Position numbers and translations under genes: made by a program. Under the pieces are notes generated by a model. The model was not told the DNA's origin, searched no databases, and worked only from the letters and a program-made list of their open reading frames with translations. Positions 37,134 to 45,555 of a stretch of 64,000 nucleotides of DNA are shown here, piece after piece. How positions within the stretch are numbered: position 1 is the first letter of the stretch; every line of letters begins with the position of its first letter. Location of the stretch: assembly GCF_002305875.1 (NCBI RefSeq), contig NZ_CP022098.1, positions 8,432,001 to 8,496,000 on the forward strand, given 5' to 3'. The stretch is from Cystobacter fuscus. GTDB lineage: Bacteria; Myxococcota; Myxococcia; Myxococcales; Myxococcaceae.

Positions 37134-37458
37134 CGGAGATGATGAAGCGGGCTGGAATCCATGAAATCAGGTCGAAACTGTTTAACATGAATCAGACTCC
37201 AAGTGAATGGGCTCGACATCTCGTCCTCGAGGATTCCATCGACGTCGAGGTGATCCCGCGCAGGGGCACGAGGCTCTTCGTGGGACTGTTCTCTTGCCTC
37301 CCTCTCCAGAGACCGCGCCTTCACGGAGGGTCATTCTTCGGTTTTTCCGAAGGAACCCCGTCAAATTATCTGACTTTCCTGCACAGGAGCAGGCACTACC
37401 CTATGGCCTCTTCGAACAACCCCTTTCATGACAAGCGTGCCACGGGCCCTCCGTTCCC
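37134..37458. other. Divergent intergenic region upstream of the secretion operon
   Basis: I searched this interval for a small substrate or bacteriocin precursor of the type I system. The open frames (for example 37207-37431 plus) lack a ribosome site and typical leader features, so no peptide gene is claimed. An A+T-rich stretch at 37330-37440 is the likely promoter region of the ABC transporter gene. Confidence 0.4.
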
Positions 37459-39684
37459 ATGTCTGACCAGACTTCCTCCCCCACGATCACGCCCACCCGG
37501 GGCGAGCCCCCCATGCCAGCCGGCCAGGGCCCCTCCGAGTCCGCCTCCGACGTGCTCGAGGCCGTCCTCACCGAGCTCGCCCACACCGCGGGACTCGAGC
37601 CCGGGCACGGCACCGTGCGCGGAGCACTCCAGGATGCCGGGAGACACGACCCCGGGTCCCTCGCGGACACGTGGAGCCGGCATCTCCAGCACGCGGGTCT
37701 GGCCCTTGGCCTCACGCTGACGCTCATGCGCCGTCCCCTCGAGGAGGTCCTCCGCGAGGGGGGACACCAGGGACCACTCGCCACGGTGTCCGTCTCGGAG
37801 CAGGGGGCCCGGTGGCTCCTCATCGACACATGGGAGACAAGCCGGGTGCACGTGCGCACCAACCTGCTGTCCGAGGGACAGGCCTGGCTGGCTCACCGGG
37901 AGCTCTCCGCGCTGCTCGCCGCCTGGGGTCCAGCGCCAATCACCTGGGTGATTGCCGAGGAGTCGGAGTCCCTCCAGGCCCTGCGGGGCGAGGCGAACCA
38001 GACGCCCTCGCCCTTCGCCCGGGTGCGCGAACTGGTGCGGCTGGAGGCGGCGGATCTCCGGGCGGTGCTCGTCTACGCGGTGGGCGTCGGGCTCTTCGCG
38101 CTGACCACGCCCATCGCCGTCCAGTCCCTGGTCAACACCGTGGCTTTCGGCGCACTGCTCCAGCCGCTGGTGGTGCTGAGCATCCTGCTGCTCGGAGGCC
38201 TCGTGTTCGCCGGAGGTCTGCGCGCCATGCAGTACTGGGTGGTGGAGCTGCTCCAGCAGCGCCTGTTCATCCGCGTGGTCAGCGACCTGAGCCACCGGCT
38301 GCCCCGGGTTCACGCGCGGGCGATGGATCGAGCGCATGGCCCCGAACTCGTCAACCGCTTCTTCGACGTCGTCACCATCCAGAAGGCCAGCGCCACCCTG
38401 TTGCTCGAGGGTCTATCGGTGGTGCTCCAGACGGGCATCGGCCTGCTGATGCTGGCGTTCTACCATCCGCTGCTGTTGGCCTTCGACTTCTTCCTCCTGC
38501 TGTCGGTGGCGGGCATCCTCTTGGGCTATGGACGCTCGGCGGCCGCGGCGGGTCTCAAGGAGTCCAAGGCCAAGTACGCCGTGGCCGCCTGGCTCCAGGA
38601 GCTGGTGCGCCACCCCATCACCTTCCGCCAGCACGGCGCGGCCGCCCATGCCCTGGAACGCGCCGACACGCTCGCCCGCGACTGGCTGGGCCTTCGACGC
38701 AAGCACTTCAAGTACCTGTTCCGGCAGGTGCTTGGCGCCCTGGGCCTGCAGGCGGTGGCGAGCGCGCTGCTGCTGGGCCTGGGCGGCTGGCTCGTCATCG
38801 ACCGGCAGCTCTCCCTCGGCCAGCTCGTCGCCGCCGAGCTGATCGTCACCGCGGTCCTGGCCGCCTTCGCCAAGTTCGGCAAGCACCTGGAGGCCTATTA
38901 CGATCTGCTGGCGGCCTCGGACAAGCTGGGCCAGCTCGTGGATCTGCCCCTGGAGCAGGCTACCGGGGAGAGCCATCCGCCCCCGTCCGGGCCCGCGAGC
39001 CTGGAGCTGCGCGACGTGAGGTTCCACTACCGCGAGGACGCGCCCGTGCTGCGCGGCGTCAGCCTCGAGGTGCGGGCCGGCCAGAAGGTGGTCCTCACGG
39101 GTGACACCGCCGGGGGCAAGAGCACCCTGGTGGACCTGCTCTACGGCCTGCGCCTGCCCACGCGTGGCCGCATCCTGCTCAACGGTACCGACACGCGTGA
39201 CCTGTCACTCGCCACGCTTCGCCGGGACGTGGCGCTCGTCAAGGCGCCGGAGCTCTTCGCCGGCACGCTCGTGGACAACGTCCGGATGGGACAGCCCACC
39301 TTGACCCTGAGCCAGGTGCGTCAGGTGCTCGAGTCGGTGGGTCTGGGAGACGTGCTCGCCCAGCTTCCGGACGGACTCCACACGCCCCTCACCACGGGCG
39401 GCCTGCCCCTGTCCTCGGGACAGGCGGTGCTGGTGCATCTGGCGCGCGCGCTCGCGCTCCGTCCGCGCCTGCTCATCCTCGACGAGGTGCTGGACACGCT
39501 CGACACGCGCACCCGGGGCCGCGTGCTCCAGACCCTGCTGGCGCCCGATGCCCCCTGGACCCTGCTCCTCATCACCCACCAGCCGGAGCTGCTCGGCCAG
39601 TGCGAGCGCGCCCTCGTGCTGAGCGACGGCCAGCTCCACCCCCTGAATCCCGAGTCCCGAAACCACGAGGCGCTTCCTTCTTGA
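37459..39684 (+). CDS. Type I secretion ABC transporter/ATPase
   Basis: The product is 741 residues. The N-terminal 185 residues are a soluble domain without the Cys-protease motif of bacteriocin transporters. An ABC_membrane region with about six helices occupies 190-500. The ATPase domain (515-735) has a Walker A GDTAGGKST, signature LSSGQ, Walker B RLLILDEVLD and H-loop LITHQ. This is the PrtD/HlyB or NHLM-like exporter plan and should be an inner-membrane half-transporter acting as a dimer. It is the first gene of an operon with HlyD and TolC homologues; the HlyD ATG is 15 bp past the stop. Confidence 0.88.
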   Translation: MSDQTSSPTITPTRGEPPMPAGQGPSESASDVLEAVLTELAHTAGLEPGHGTVRGALQDAGRHDPGSLADTWSRHLQHAGLALGLTLTLMRRPLEEVLREGGHQGPLATVSVSEQGARWLLIDTWETSRVHVRTNLLSEGQAWLAHRELSALLAAWGPAPITWVIAEESESLQALRGEANQTPSPFARVRELVRLEAADLRAVLVYAVGVGLFALTTPIAVQSLVNTVAFGALLQPLVVLSILLLGGLVFAGGLRAMQYWVVELLQQRLFIRVVSDLSHRLPRVHARAMDRAHGPELVNRFFDVVTIQKASATLLLEGLSVVLQTGIGLLMLAFYHPLLLAFDFFLLLSVAGILLGYGRSAAAAGLKESKAKYAVAAWLQELVRHPITFRQHGAAAHALERADTLARDWLGLRRKHFKYLFRQVLGALGLQAVASALLLGLGGWLVIDRQLSLGQLVAAELIVTAVLAAFAKFGKHLEAYYDLLAASDKLGQLVDLPLEQATGESHPPPSGPASLELRDVRFHYREDAPVLRGVSLEVRAGQKVVLTGDTAGGKSTLVDLLYGLRLPTRGRILLNGTDTRDLSLATLRRDVALVKAPELFAGTLVDNVRMGQPTLTLSQVRQVLESVGLGDVLAQLPDGLHTPLTTGGLPLSSGQAVLVHLARALALRPRLLILDEVLDTLDTRTRGRVLQTLLAPDAPWTLLLITHQPELLGQCERALVLSDGQLHPLNPESRNHEALPS

Positions 39685-39698
39685 ACCCGCGTCCGACC

Positions 39699-41042
39699 AT
39701 GAATCCGACCTCCTCCCCCACCCTGCCCTCGCTGCCCGCCATGCGCCTGGTGCGCCACAGCACCCGGGTGGCTCGCACGGTGGCCCGGGTGCTGATGCTG
39801 ACGCTGCTGCTCGGTGTGCTCGCCCTGCTGGTGGCCCCCTGGCAGCAGAACATCACCGGCCACGGCCGTGTCACCGCCTACGCGCCGCTGGAGCGCCAGC
39901 AGACCCTCCAGGCCCCCGTCGCCGGACGCATCACCCGTTGGGCGGTACAGGAGGGCTCGCGTGTGAAGGAGGGAGAGCTCATCGTGGAGCTGTCCGACAA
40001 TGATCCGGAGCTGATGACGCGGCTGCAAGAGCAGCGCGGCTCCATCGAGGCCCGCATCAACGCCGCCCAAAGCCAGATGCTGGCCTACGAGTCTCGCGTG
40101 GACGCGCTGCGCTCCTCGCGCCTGGCGGGCGTCGACGCGGCGGGCTCGCGCGTGCGCATGGTGCAGGAGCGCATCCGCTCCGCCGAGCAGTCGCTCGCCG
40201 CGGCGGAGGTGACGCGCGAGACGGCACGGCTCAACCTGGAGCGCCAGCGCACCCTGCACAAGGACGGCCTCACGGCCACCCGGGCCCTGGAAATCGCCCA
40301 GTTGGAGTACACCAAGGCGGGTACGGATACCGAGAGCGCGCGTGCCAGCCTGAACGCCGCCCGGAACGAACTGGCGGCGCTCAGCTCGGAGCGCCAGCGC
40401 ATCCAGACGGACGCGGATGCCCTCGTCAACGACGGCCTCGCCAGGTACGAGTCCGCCAAGGCCGAGCTCGCCAAGGAGCGCATCGAGCTGGCCAGGCTCG
40501 ACAGCACGCTCGCGCGCCAGTCGACCCAGCAGATCCGCGCCCCGCGCGCGGGCACCCTCCTGCGGCTCATGCCCCGGCAGGGCGCCGAGGTCGTCAAGGT
40601 GGGAGATCCGCTCGCGGTGCTGGTGCCCGACACGGACTCGATCGCCGTCGAGTTGCATGTCCCGGGCCGGGACGCCCCCCTCATCTCCCCCGGACGCCAC
40701 GTGCGCTTGCAATTCGAGGGCTGGCCCGCCGTTCAGTTCGCGGGGTGGCCCTCGGTGGCGGTGGGCACCTTCGGCGGCACGGTGGCCTTCGTGGACGCCG
40801 CGGACGACGGCCGGGGCGGCTTCCGCATCGTCGTCGTGCCGGACGAGGGGGAGGCGTGGCCCTCGGGCCGCTTCCTGCGCCAGGGCGTGCGCGCCAATGG
40901 GTGGATCCTCCTGGACGAGGTCCGCCTGGGATACGAGATGTGGCGCCAGTTCAACGGCTTCCCCCCGTCCATCGCCACCTCCGAGCCGGACGCCTCCGGC
41001 AAGGACTCGTCCGGCGGCAAGGCCTCCGCGGGAGGTGCGTGA
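39699..41042 (+). CDS. HlyD-family periplasmic adaptor (membrane fusion protein)
   Basis: The product is 447 residues from the ATG at 39699; an earlier in-frame start would lie inside the ABC gene. One N-terminal membrane helix (about 32-48), a lipoyl half-motif TLQAPVAGRITRWAVQEGSRVKEGELIVEL, read in part, a long coiled coil (about 95-280) and a second half-motif QIRAPRAGTLLRL followed by beta-barrel strands are present. It connects the ABC pump to the outer-membrane channel. Its stop overlaps the next start by 1 bp. Confidence 0.9.
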   Translation: MNPTSSPTLPSLPAMRLVRHSTRVARTVARVLMLTLLLGVLALLVAPWQQNITGHGRVTAYAPLERQQTLQAPVAGRITRWAVQEGSRVKEGELIVELSDNDPELMTRLQEQRGSIEARINAAQSQMLAYESRVDALRSSRLAGVDAAGSRVRMVQERIRSAEQSLAAAEVTRETARLNLERQRTLHKDGLTATRALEIAQLEYTKAGTDTESARASLNAARNELAALSSERQRIQTDADALVNDGLARYESAKAELAKERIELARLDSTLARQSTQQIRAPRAGTLLRLMPRQGAEVVKVGDPLAVLVPDTDSIAVELHVPGRDAPLISPGRHVRLQFEGWPAVQFAGWPSVAVGTFGGTVAFVDAADDGRGGFRIVVVPDEGEAWPSGRFLRQGVRANGWILLDEVRLGYEMWRQFNGFPPSIATSEPDASGKDSSGGKASAGGA

Positions 41043-42466
41043 TGAGCGCGCGCCACGCCTCCGGGAGCGTCCTGACCCTGCTGCTGGCGGTGAACCTGAC
41101 GGCGCCGTCCACGCGCGCCGCGAGCCTGACCCCGCTCACGCTCCAGGAGGTGCTCGACTCCACGCGCGAGCGGCACCCGGGCGTGGCGGCGGCCCGGCAG
41201 GGACTGGCCACGGCGGACGCCGAGTTGCTGTCCGCCGAGGGAGGCTTCGACACCCTGGTGAAGGCGAAGGGGACATACGTGCCCTTCAGCTACTACCCCC
41301 ACGAGCGGCTGGATGCGGTCGTCGAACAGCCCACGCCCCTGCTGGGCACGCGCCTGTTCGCGGGCTACCGCCTGGGCCGGGGGGACTTCCCCGTGTACTA
41401 CGGCGGGTACGAGACGCTCTCGGATGGCGAGCTGCGCGCCGGTCTCGAGATTCCCCTCTGGCGCAACGGCACCATCGACAAGCGGCGGGCGAGCCTCTCC
41501 CAGGCGAGGCTGCGGCGGGAGATCGCCGGGTTCACGTTCACGGGCGAGCGGATCGAGCTGCAACGTCAAGCGGCCTACCATTACTGGGACTGGGTGGCCG
41601 CGGGACAGCAGCTGCGCATCGCCCATGACCAGTATGAACTGGCCGCCGCGCGCCATGACCAGCTCGCCCGCCGGGCGGAGGCAGGAGACATTCCACGAAT
41701 CGAGCACACGGAGAACGAGCGCGTGCTCCTGGAGCGCGACGCGGACCGGATCGCCGCCCGGCGAGCGCTGGAGAAGACAGCCCTCAAGCTGTCGCTGTCC
41801 CTGCGGGATGCCCAGGGAGAGCCGTACGTCGTCCCCGCCTCCCGGCTGCCAGACGGACTGCCCGTGCCGGAAACGGCGCTCGAGGACTCCCTGGACGCGT
41901 GGCTCGAGCGGGCGCTGCGGGGGCGGCCAGAGCTGCGGGAACTGGCGCTCCAGCGCGACGTGCTCCAGGTGGACGCGGCCCTGGCGCGCAATCAGGCGGC
42001 CCCGGCGGTGGACCTGGGCCTGAGCGTGGCCCGGGACGTGGGGGCGGGGCCGGCCAATCTGAGACCCACCGAGTTCCAGGCCTCGCTCACGCTCGACATT
42101 CCCCTGCAGGCGCGGGCGGCGCGCGGACAGCGGCGCGCCGCCGAGGCGAAGCGAGCGGCGGTGGAGGCCAAGACCCGGCTAGCGCACGACAAGATCGCCA
42201 CCGAGGTGCGTGACGCGGTCTCGGCCCTGCGGGCCGCCCATGAGCGGGTGGGGCTCGCCCGGAACGCCGCGGACGTGGCGCGGCGGCTGGCTCGAGCGGA
42301 ATTCACGCGCTTCGAGCAAGGCGCCACCCACCTGCTGGTCGTCAACCAGCGGGAGCAGGCCGCGGCCGACGCCGAGCTCAAGGAGATCAAGGCCCTGATG
42401 GACTACCACCACGCGGTGGTGGACCTGCTCGCCGCCACGGCCACGATCGAGCCAGTATCGCCGTGA
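41042..42466 (+). CDS. TolC-family outer membrane efflux protein
   Basis: The product is 474 residues. A signal peptide ends near TRAAS. Two OEP repeats with long helices are seen: TLQEVLDSTRERHPGVAAAR at about 32 and a second repeat starting near 275 (WLERALRGRPELRELALQRD). DIPLQARAARGQRRAAEAKR and FEQGATHLLVVNQREQAAAD are typical second-repeat segments. It forms the exit channel of the tripartite type I system with the two upstream genes. Confidence 0.9.
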   Translation: MSARHASGSVLTLLLAVNLTAPSTRAASLTPLTLQEVLDSTRERHPGVAAARQGLATADAELLSAEGGFDTLVKAKGTYVPFSYYPHERLDAVVEQPTPLLGTRLFAGYRLGRGDFPVYYGGYETLSDGELRAGLEIPLWRNGTIDKRRASLSQARLRREIAGFTFTGERIELQRQAAYHYWDWVAAGQQLRIAHDQYELAAARHDQLARRAEAGDIPRIEHTENERVLLERDADRIAARRALEKTALKLSLSLRDAQGEPYVVPASRLPDGLPVPETALEDSLDAWLERALRGRPELRELALQRDVLQVDAALARNQAAPAVDLGLSVARDVGAGPANLRPTEFQASLTLDIPLQARAARGQRRAAEAKRAAVEAKTRLAHDKIATEVRDAVSALRAAHERVGLARNAADVARRLARAEFTRFEQGATHLLVVNQREQAAADAELKEIKALMDYHHAVVDLLAATATIEPVSP

Positions 42467-42498
42467 GTGGCCCTGAGCGAGGACATGGCGGGAGCGCG

Positions 42499-43767
42499 TC
42501 AGTCTCCGGACGAGGCGCCCTCGGACGCGCCGATTGTGCTCGCGGTGGCCTCGCCGACGAACGTGGCGATGCTCTGCGGATCGACATAGAACGACGCCTT
42601 GCCGTTCTGGGCCTGATAGCCGCCGCCGTAGCCGACGTTCAGGCTCGACGAGGTGCCGTACTTGGTGAATCTGGCCACGCGGCCGCTCGGCACGCTGACG
42701 TTGAGGGCTCGGTGCTGCGTGCTGGTGTTGACGACGACGAGCACGATCTTGCCGTCCGGCGTCGCGTACGCGGTCGCATAGACGTCCGAATACGGTTTCT
42801 CGGTGGCACCGATGCGCACGGAACCGGGCCGGACGAAGCGCGCGAACTGGGACATCACGTAACCGCGCTTGCTGACGCTGCCGTTCTCCGAGATCAGGCC
42901 GTAGCTGCGTCGGATGTACCACCAGATGTACCCGCTGTAGTTGGCCACCATGCTCTTGTGCAGTTCGCTTCCCACCTCCAATGCCGACGGCCAGACATTG
43001 CCATCGGTGTTGTCGGTGTAGTGCTCGGTCATCCACAGTTCCTTGCCCTTGCTCCGGGCCAGCGGATAGTCCTTCGGCTGCACGCCGTACAGGTGGCCGC
43101 CGACGATGTCCACGTGCTGGCTGGCGGTGGCGCTGTTGAGGATGGGATCGGTCACCGCCGGGTTGAAGTTCAGTGACTCGGAGGCCAACACCTTCAGCGT
43201 GCCGAACCTGGCGCCCTGGGCATTCAGGAAATTGACGAAGTCGGTCCCGCTCCACTCCGCCGACTCGTAGTCCGGGTGCCAGTCGGGCTCATTCTGCAAC
43301 GAGATCGCGTACAGCGGCGCGTTGTTGTTGGCCATGTAGCTGGCGAAACCGAGCAGGTGCGTCGCATAGGCCTCGTAATACTGTGGCAGCAGTTTGCCGC
43401 CGTTGTTCAGGCTGTTGTTCGACTTCATGTAGGCGGGAGGCGTCCACGGCGACCCCAACAGGAGCACCCCCTTGGCATGCGCGCGCGCGGCCGAGGACAC
43501 CTGCTGATTCCACCTGGAACTCGACGGATCGATGCGCATCCGCATGATCGACAGGCCGAGCTGGCCGGTGTCGCTGCCGAAGGCCAGATCGACCTGGGCC
43601 GGAGTCAGATCGTCGATCCATCCCGGGCCATTCATGCCGCCGAAGCCGCGAATGACCTGATGTGTTTTCGATGGATCGATGACGACGTCCTGCGCCGATG
43701 CGTTCGCACCGAAAAGACATGCGCCCATCAGAGGCAGGATCGCCCGTAGTACGAATGATGTTTTCAT
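42499..43767 (-). CDS. Secreted GH30 family xylanase (glucuronoxylanase-like, subfamily 8 type)
   Basis: The product is 422 residues from the ATG at 43767 with GGGGA upstream. The signal peptide ends around NASAQD. The (beta/alpha)8 catalytic domain has VIRGFGGMNGPGW, the acid/base Glu in ISLQNEPDWHPDY and the nucleophile Glu in LWMTEHYTDN. A C-terminal beta side domain (about 315-405) completes the family layout. GH30_8 enzymes cut glucuronoxylan. Base composition and codon use are less G+C-biased than in the secretion genes nearby. The neighbour on the same strand is a GH62 enzyme, so the pair targets arabino-glucuronoxylan. Confidence 0.9.
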   Translation of the reverse strand: MKTSFVLRAILPLMGACLFGANASAQDVVIDPSKTHQVIRGFGGMNGPGWIDDLTPAQVDLAFGSDTGQLGLSIMRMRIDPSSSRWNQQVSSAARAHAKGVLLLGSPWTPPAYMKSNNSLNNGGKLLPQYYEAYATHLLGFASYMANNNAPLYAISLQNEPDWHPDYESAEWSGTDFVNFLNAQGARFGTLKVLASESLNFNPAVTDPILNSATASQHVDIVGGHLYGVQPKDYPLARSKGKELWMTEHYTDNTDGNVWPSALEVGSELHKSMVANYSGYIWWYIRRSYGLISENGSVSKRGYVMSQFARFVRPGSVRIGATEKPYSDVYATAYATPDGKIVLVVVNTSTQHRALNVSVPSGRVARFTKYGTSSSLNVGYGGGYQAQNGKASFYVDPQSIATFVGEATASTIGASEGASSGD

Positions 43768-43913
43768 GTTATTCCCCGCGCTTGTGAGAAGAGCATTCGG
43801 TCCGATGGCCTGGAGTACCATCGAACCAGTAGCAGTCATGGGCGGCCGACCCCGGAACGCGGCGCCGGCCTGGGTGTGGACAAACTCGAATGACAGTTTC
43901 GCTGACGCCGTGG

Positions 43914-44999
43914 TCAGCAGGAGGAGTTGGTCTGGGTGAGCAGCCCGAGCCGATAGGGGAGCAGGTTGTAGTCACCACCCGCCGAGGGGTTCTTGCCCTG
44001 GTAGAGGTACTGCAAGCGGCACGGGTCGATCTCCATTGTCTGGTCGATGCCGGAGCGGATCATCTCTCCGTGGCTGATGTCGTTGGTCCAGGCACCCGAC
44101 GGGAACGTGACGTTGTTCGCGCGCGCGAACGGGTTGCTCTCCGTTGACGCCAGCGGCGTCCACGAACCGGTGATGCCATTGGCGGTCCACGACCGGAAGT
44201 AGCGCTTGCCGTCACTGCCGATCGCCTCGACGATCAGCAGATAGGTGTTGGTGCCCTTGATCTTGTAGATGTTCGACGCCTCCCACAGCGCGTACTTGTT
44301 GGAGTCCTGCAACACCATCACGGTGTTGGTGAACCCATTGGGGAAGTTGGCCACCGTGGTCTGCGCGCGGTAGAGATGGCCGTTGTCGTCGGAGGAGAAC
44401 AGGTAGCAGTTCAGGGTGTCGCAGACCACCCAGAAGTCCACCCAGTACCCGTTGCCGATGTTGCCACGAATGATGTCAGGCATCGAGCTCTGGAAGTTGC
44501 GCGGCGCCGACCACGTCTCGGGCCTCTCGATGTCGGTGGTGGTGGAGTACGACGGCAGACCGGTCTGGTAGACCAGATACCAGCGGTTCTGCGGCGCGAA
44601 CCAGAACACCTGCGGCGCCGCGCGGTATCCGGGGCCGATCGCCGAGCGGTCCAGGTAGTACTGCGACGCCGAGGACGCCTGCGACCAGTCGGCGAAGCCG
44701 GTGTACATCATGTTGTAGTTGCCGGCCGAATTGGCGGTCGAGGCGAACACGTGCCACTTGTTGTTGTAGCGCACCACGGTCGGATCCTTGACCGCGACGA
44801 TGTTGTGCGAAGCGTCGGACTTCGGGCCAATCAACACCCCGCTGGACGACCAGCGGAAACTTGATGGCAACCCGGCCGCGGTGGCCACCCCTTGGGTTGA
44901 GTCCGTGGACGGTCGACCCCCGGCGGAAGCCGCGGCGGTGGAGCTATTCAGGCAGAGAGTGGTTGCGGCGAGCGCCGCGTACCAGCGTGTTCCTCGCAT
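43914..44999 (-). CDS. Secreted GH62 alpha-L-arabinofuranosidase
   Basis: The product is 361 residues from the ATG at 44999, which has GGGGA 5 bp upstream; the ATGs at 45011 and 45017 are alternatives. A signal peptide (ending near TAAASA) is followed by a five-bladed beta-propeller with GH62 motifs: IVAVKDPTVVRYNNKWHVF with the catalytic base Asp, QVFWFAPQNRWYLVYQ, YWVDFWVVCDTLNCYLF, and WEASNIYKIKGTNTYLL with the acid Glu. It removes arabinose side chains from xylan. It lies 146 bp upstream of the GH30 gene on the same strand. Confidence 0.92.
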   Translation of the reverse strand: MRGTRWYAALAATTLCLNSSTAAASAGGRPSTDSTQGVATAAGLPSSFRWSSSGVLIGPKSDASHNIVAVKDPTVVRYNNKWHVFASTANSAGNYNMMYTGFADWSQASSASQYYLDRSAIGPGYRAAPQVFWFAPQNRWYLVYQTGLPSYSTTTDIERPETWSAPRNFQSSMPDIIRGNIGNGYWVDFWVVCDTLNCYLFSSDDNGHLYRAQTTVANFPNGFTNTVMVLQDSNKYALWEASNIYKIKGTNTYLLIVEAIGSDGKRYFRSWTANGITGSWTPLASTESNPFARANNVTFPSGAWTNDISHGEMIRSGIDQTMEIDPCRLQYLYQGKNPSAGGDYNLLPYRLGLLTQTNSSC

Positions 45000-45153
45000 T
45001 GGAGTCCCCATCGTCATCGTTAATGGGAATGGGCAAGCAGCCGCGATACCGGACGCCGCCCAACCCGGGTCAAAACATCCGCTCGATTGAACTTTACTCC
45101 TGGTCACCGTAGCGACGTCGCGGCCAACCAGTCAATGCTCGAACAACCCGGAT

Positions 45154-45167
45154 TGTGAGCGCTCACA
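45154..45167. promoter_or_regulatory. Perfect LacI/GalR-family-type operator upstream of the GH62 gene
   Basis: TGTGAGCGCTCACA is a perfect 14-bp palindrome matching the LacI-family operator pattern with a central CG, 155 bp before the GH62 start. Sugar-responsive repressors of this family commonly control xylan or arabinan genes. No LacI-type regulator lies in the window, so the protein partner is unknown. Confidence 0.6.
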
Positions 45168-45240
45168 TCGGATTGTTCACCAGTGGACGACACGTCAAAG
45201 ACAGTGGGCCCAAAGAATTCCTTTACTCGTGGGGAGACGA

Positions 45241-45290
45241 GGTGTCGGTACGAGTTCTTTGACACCTTCTTGGTAGTTCTTTGACACCTT
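45241..45290 (+). repeat. Two copies of the dispersed AGTTCTTTGACACCTTC motif
   Basis: The motif occurs at about 45253-45269 and again at 45274-45290, related to the copy at 35899-35915. Each contains GTTCTTTGACACCTTC; the first is preceded by GGTGTCGGTACGA, which forms an imperfect inverted pair with the motif's own GACACC. No gene is seen between the GH62 start and this point other than the operator. Confidence 0.5.
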
Positions 45291-45299
45291 CCTGGCGCC

Positions 45300-45555
45300 C
45301 CAGAGCGTTGACCGGGGAGCGCGCCTGGCTTAGCGCCACGTGCAGCAGCACCAGAACGTCATCGACGCGGCCCGGCGCGCCGGTGTCGGCTGATCGGGTT
45401 CGCCAGCCGGTCGTTGAGGCTTCTGCTCCGACATCCGAAGCAACCAGCTGGACGAGACCAGCTCCGACCTCGAGACGCTGCTCGGGCGCGCGCCCACCCG
45501 GCTCCCGGAGGGGTTGCGCGAGGTCTTCGGGCTCTCGAGGTCAGACACCCGCTAA
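45300..45555 (+). pseudogene. Degraded NmrA-like/SDR oxidoreductase gene remnant
   Basis: Two pieces in different frames are readable: VQQHQNVIDAARRAGVG near 45341-45395, then SNQLDETSSDLETLLGRAPT up to a stop at 45553-45555. The second resembles the C-terminus of NmrA-type NAD(P)-dependent oxidoreductases (SDLEQLLGRP-type ending). The part between them and the N-terminal Rossmann fold are missing. It sits next to the dispersed TTTGACACC repeats and overlaps the end of the sensor kinase gene. Confidence 0.5.

Noticed and set aside
37207-37431. A small peptide gene as substrate of the type I secretion system
   Set aside because: No ribosome site, no double-Gly leader or Ca-binding repeat, and the frame is not distinct from noise.
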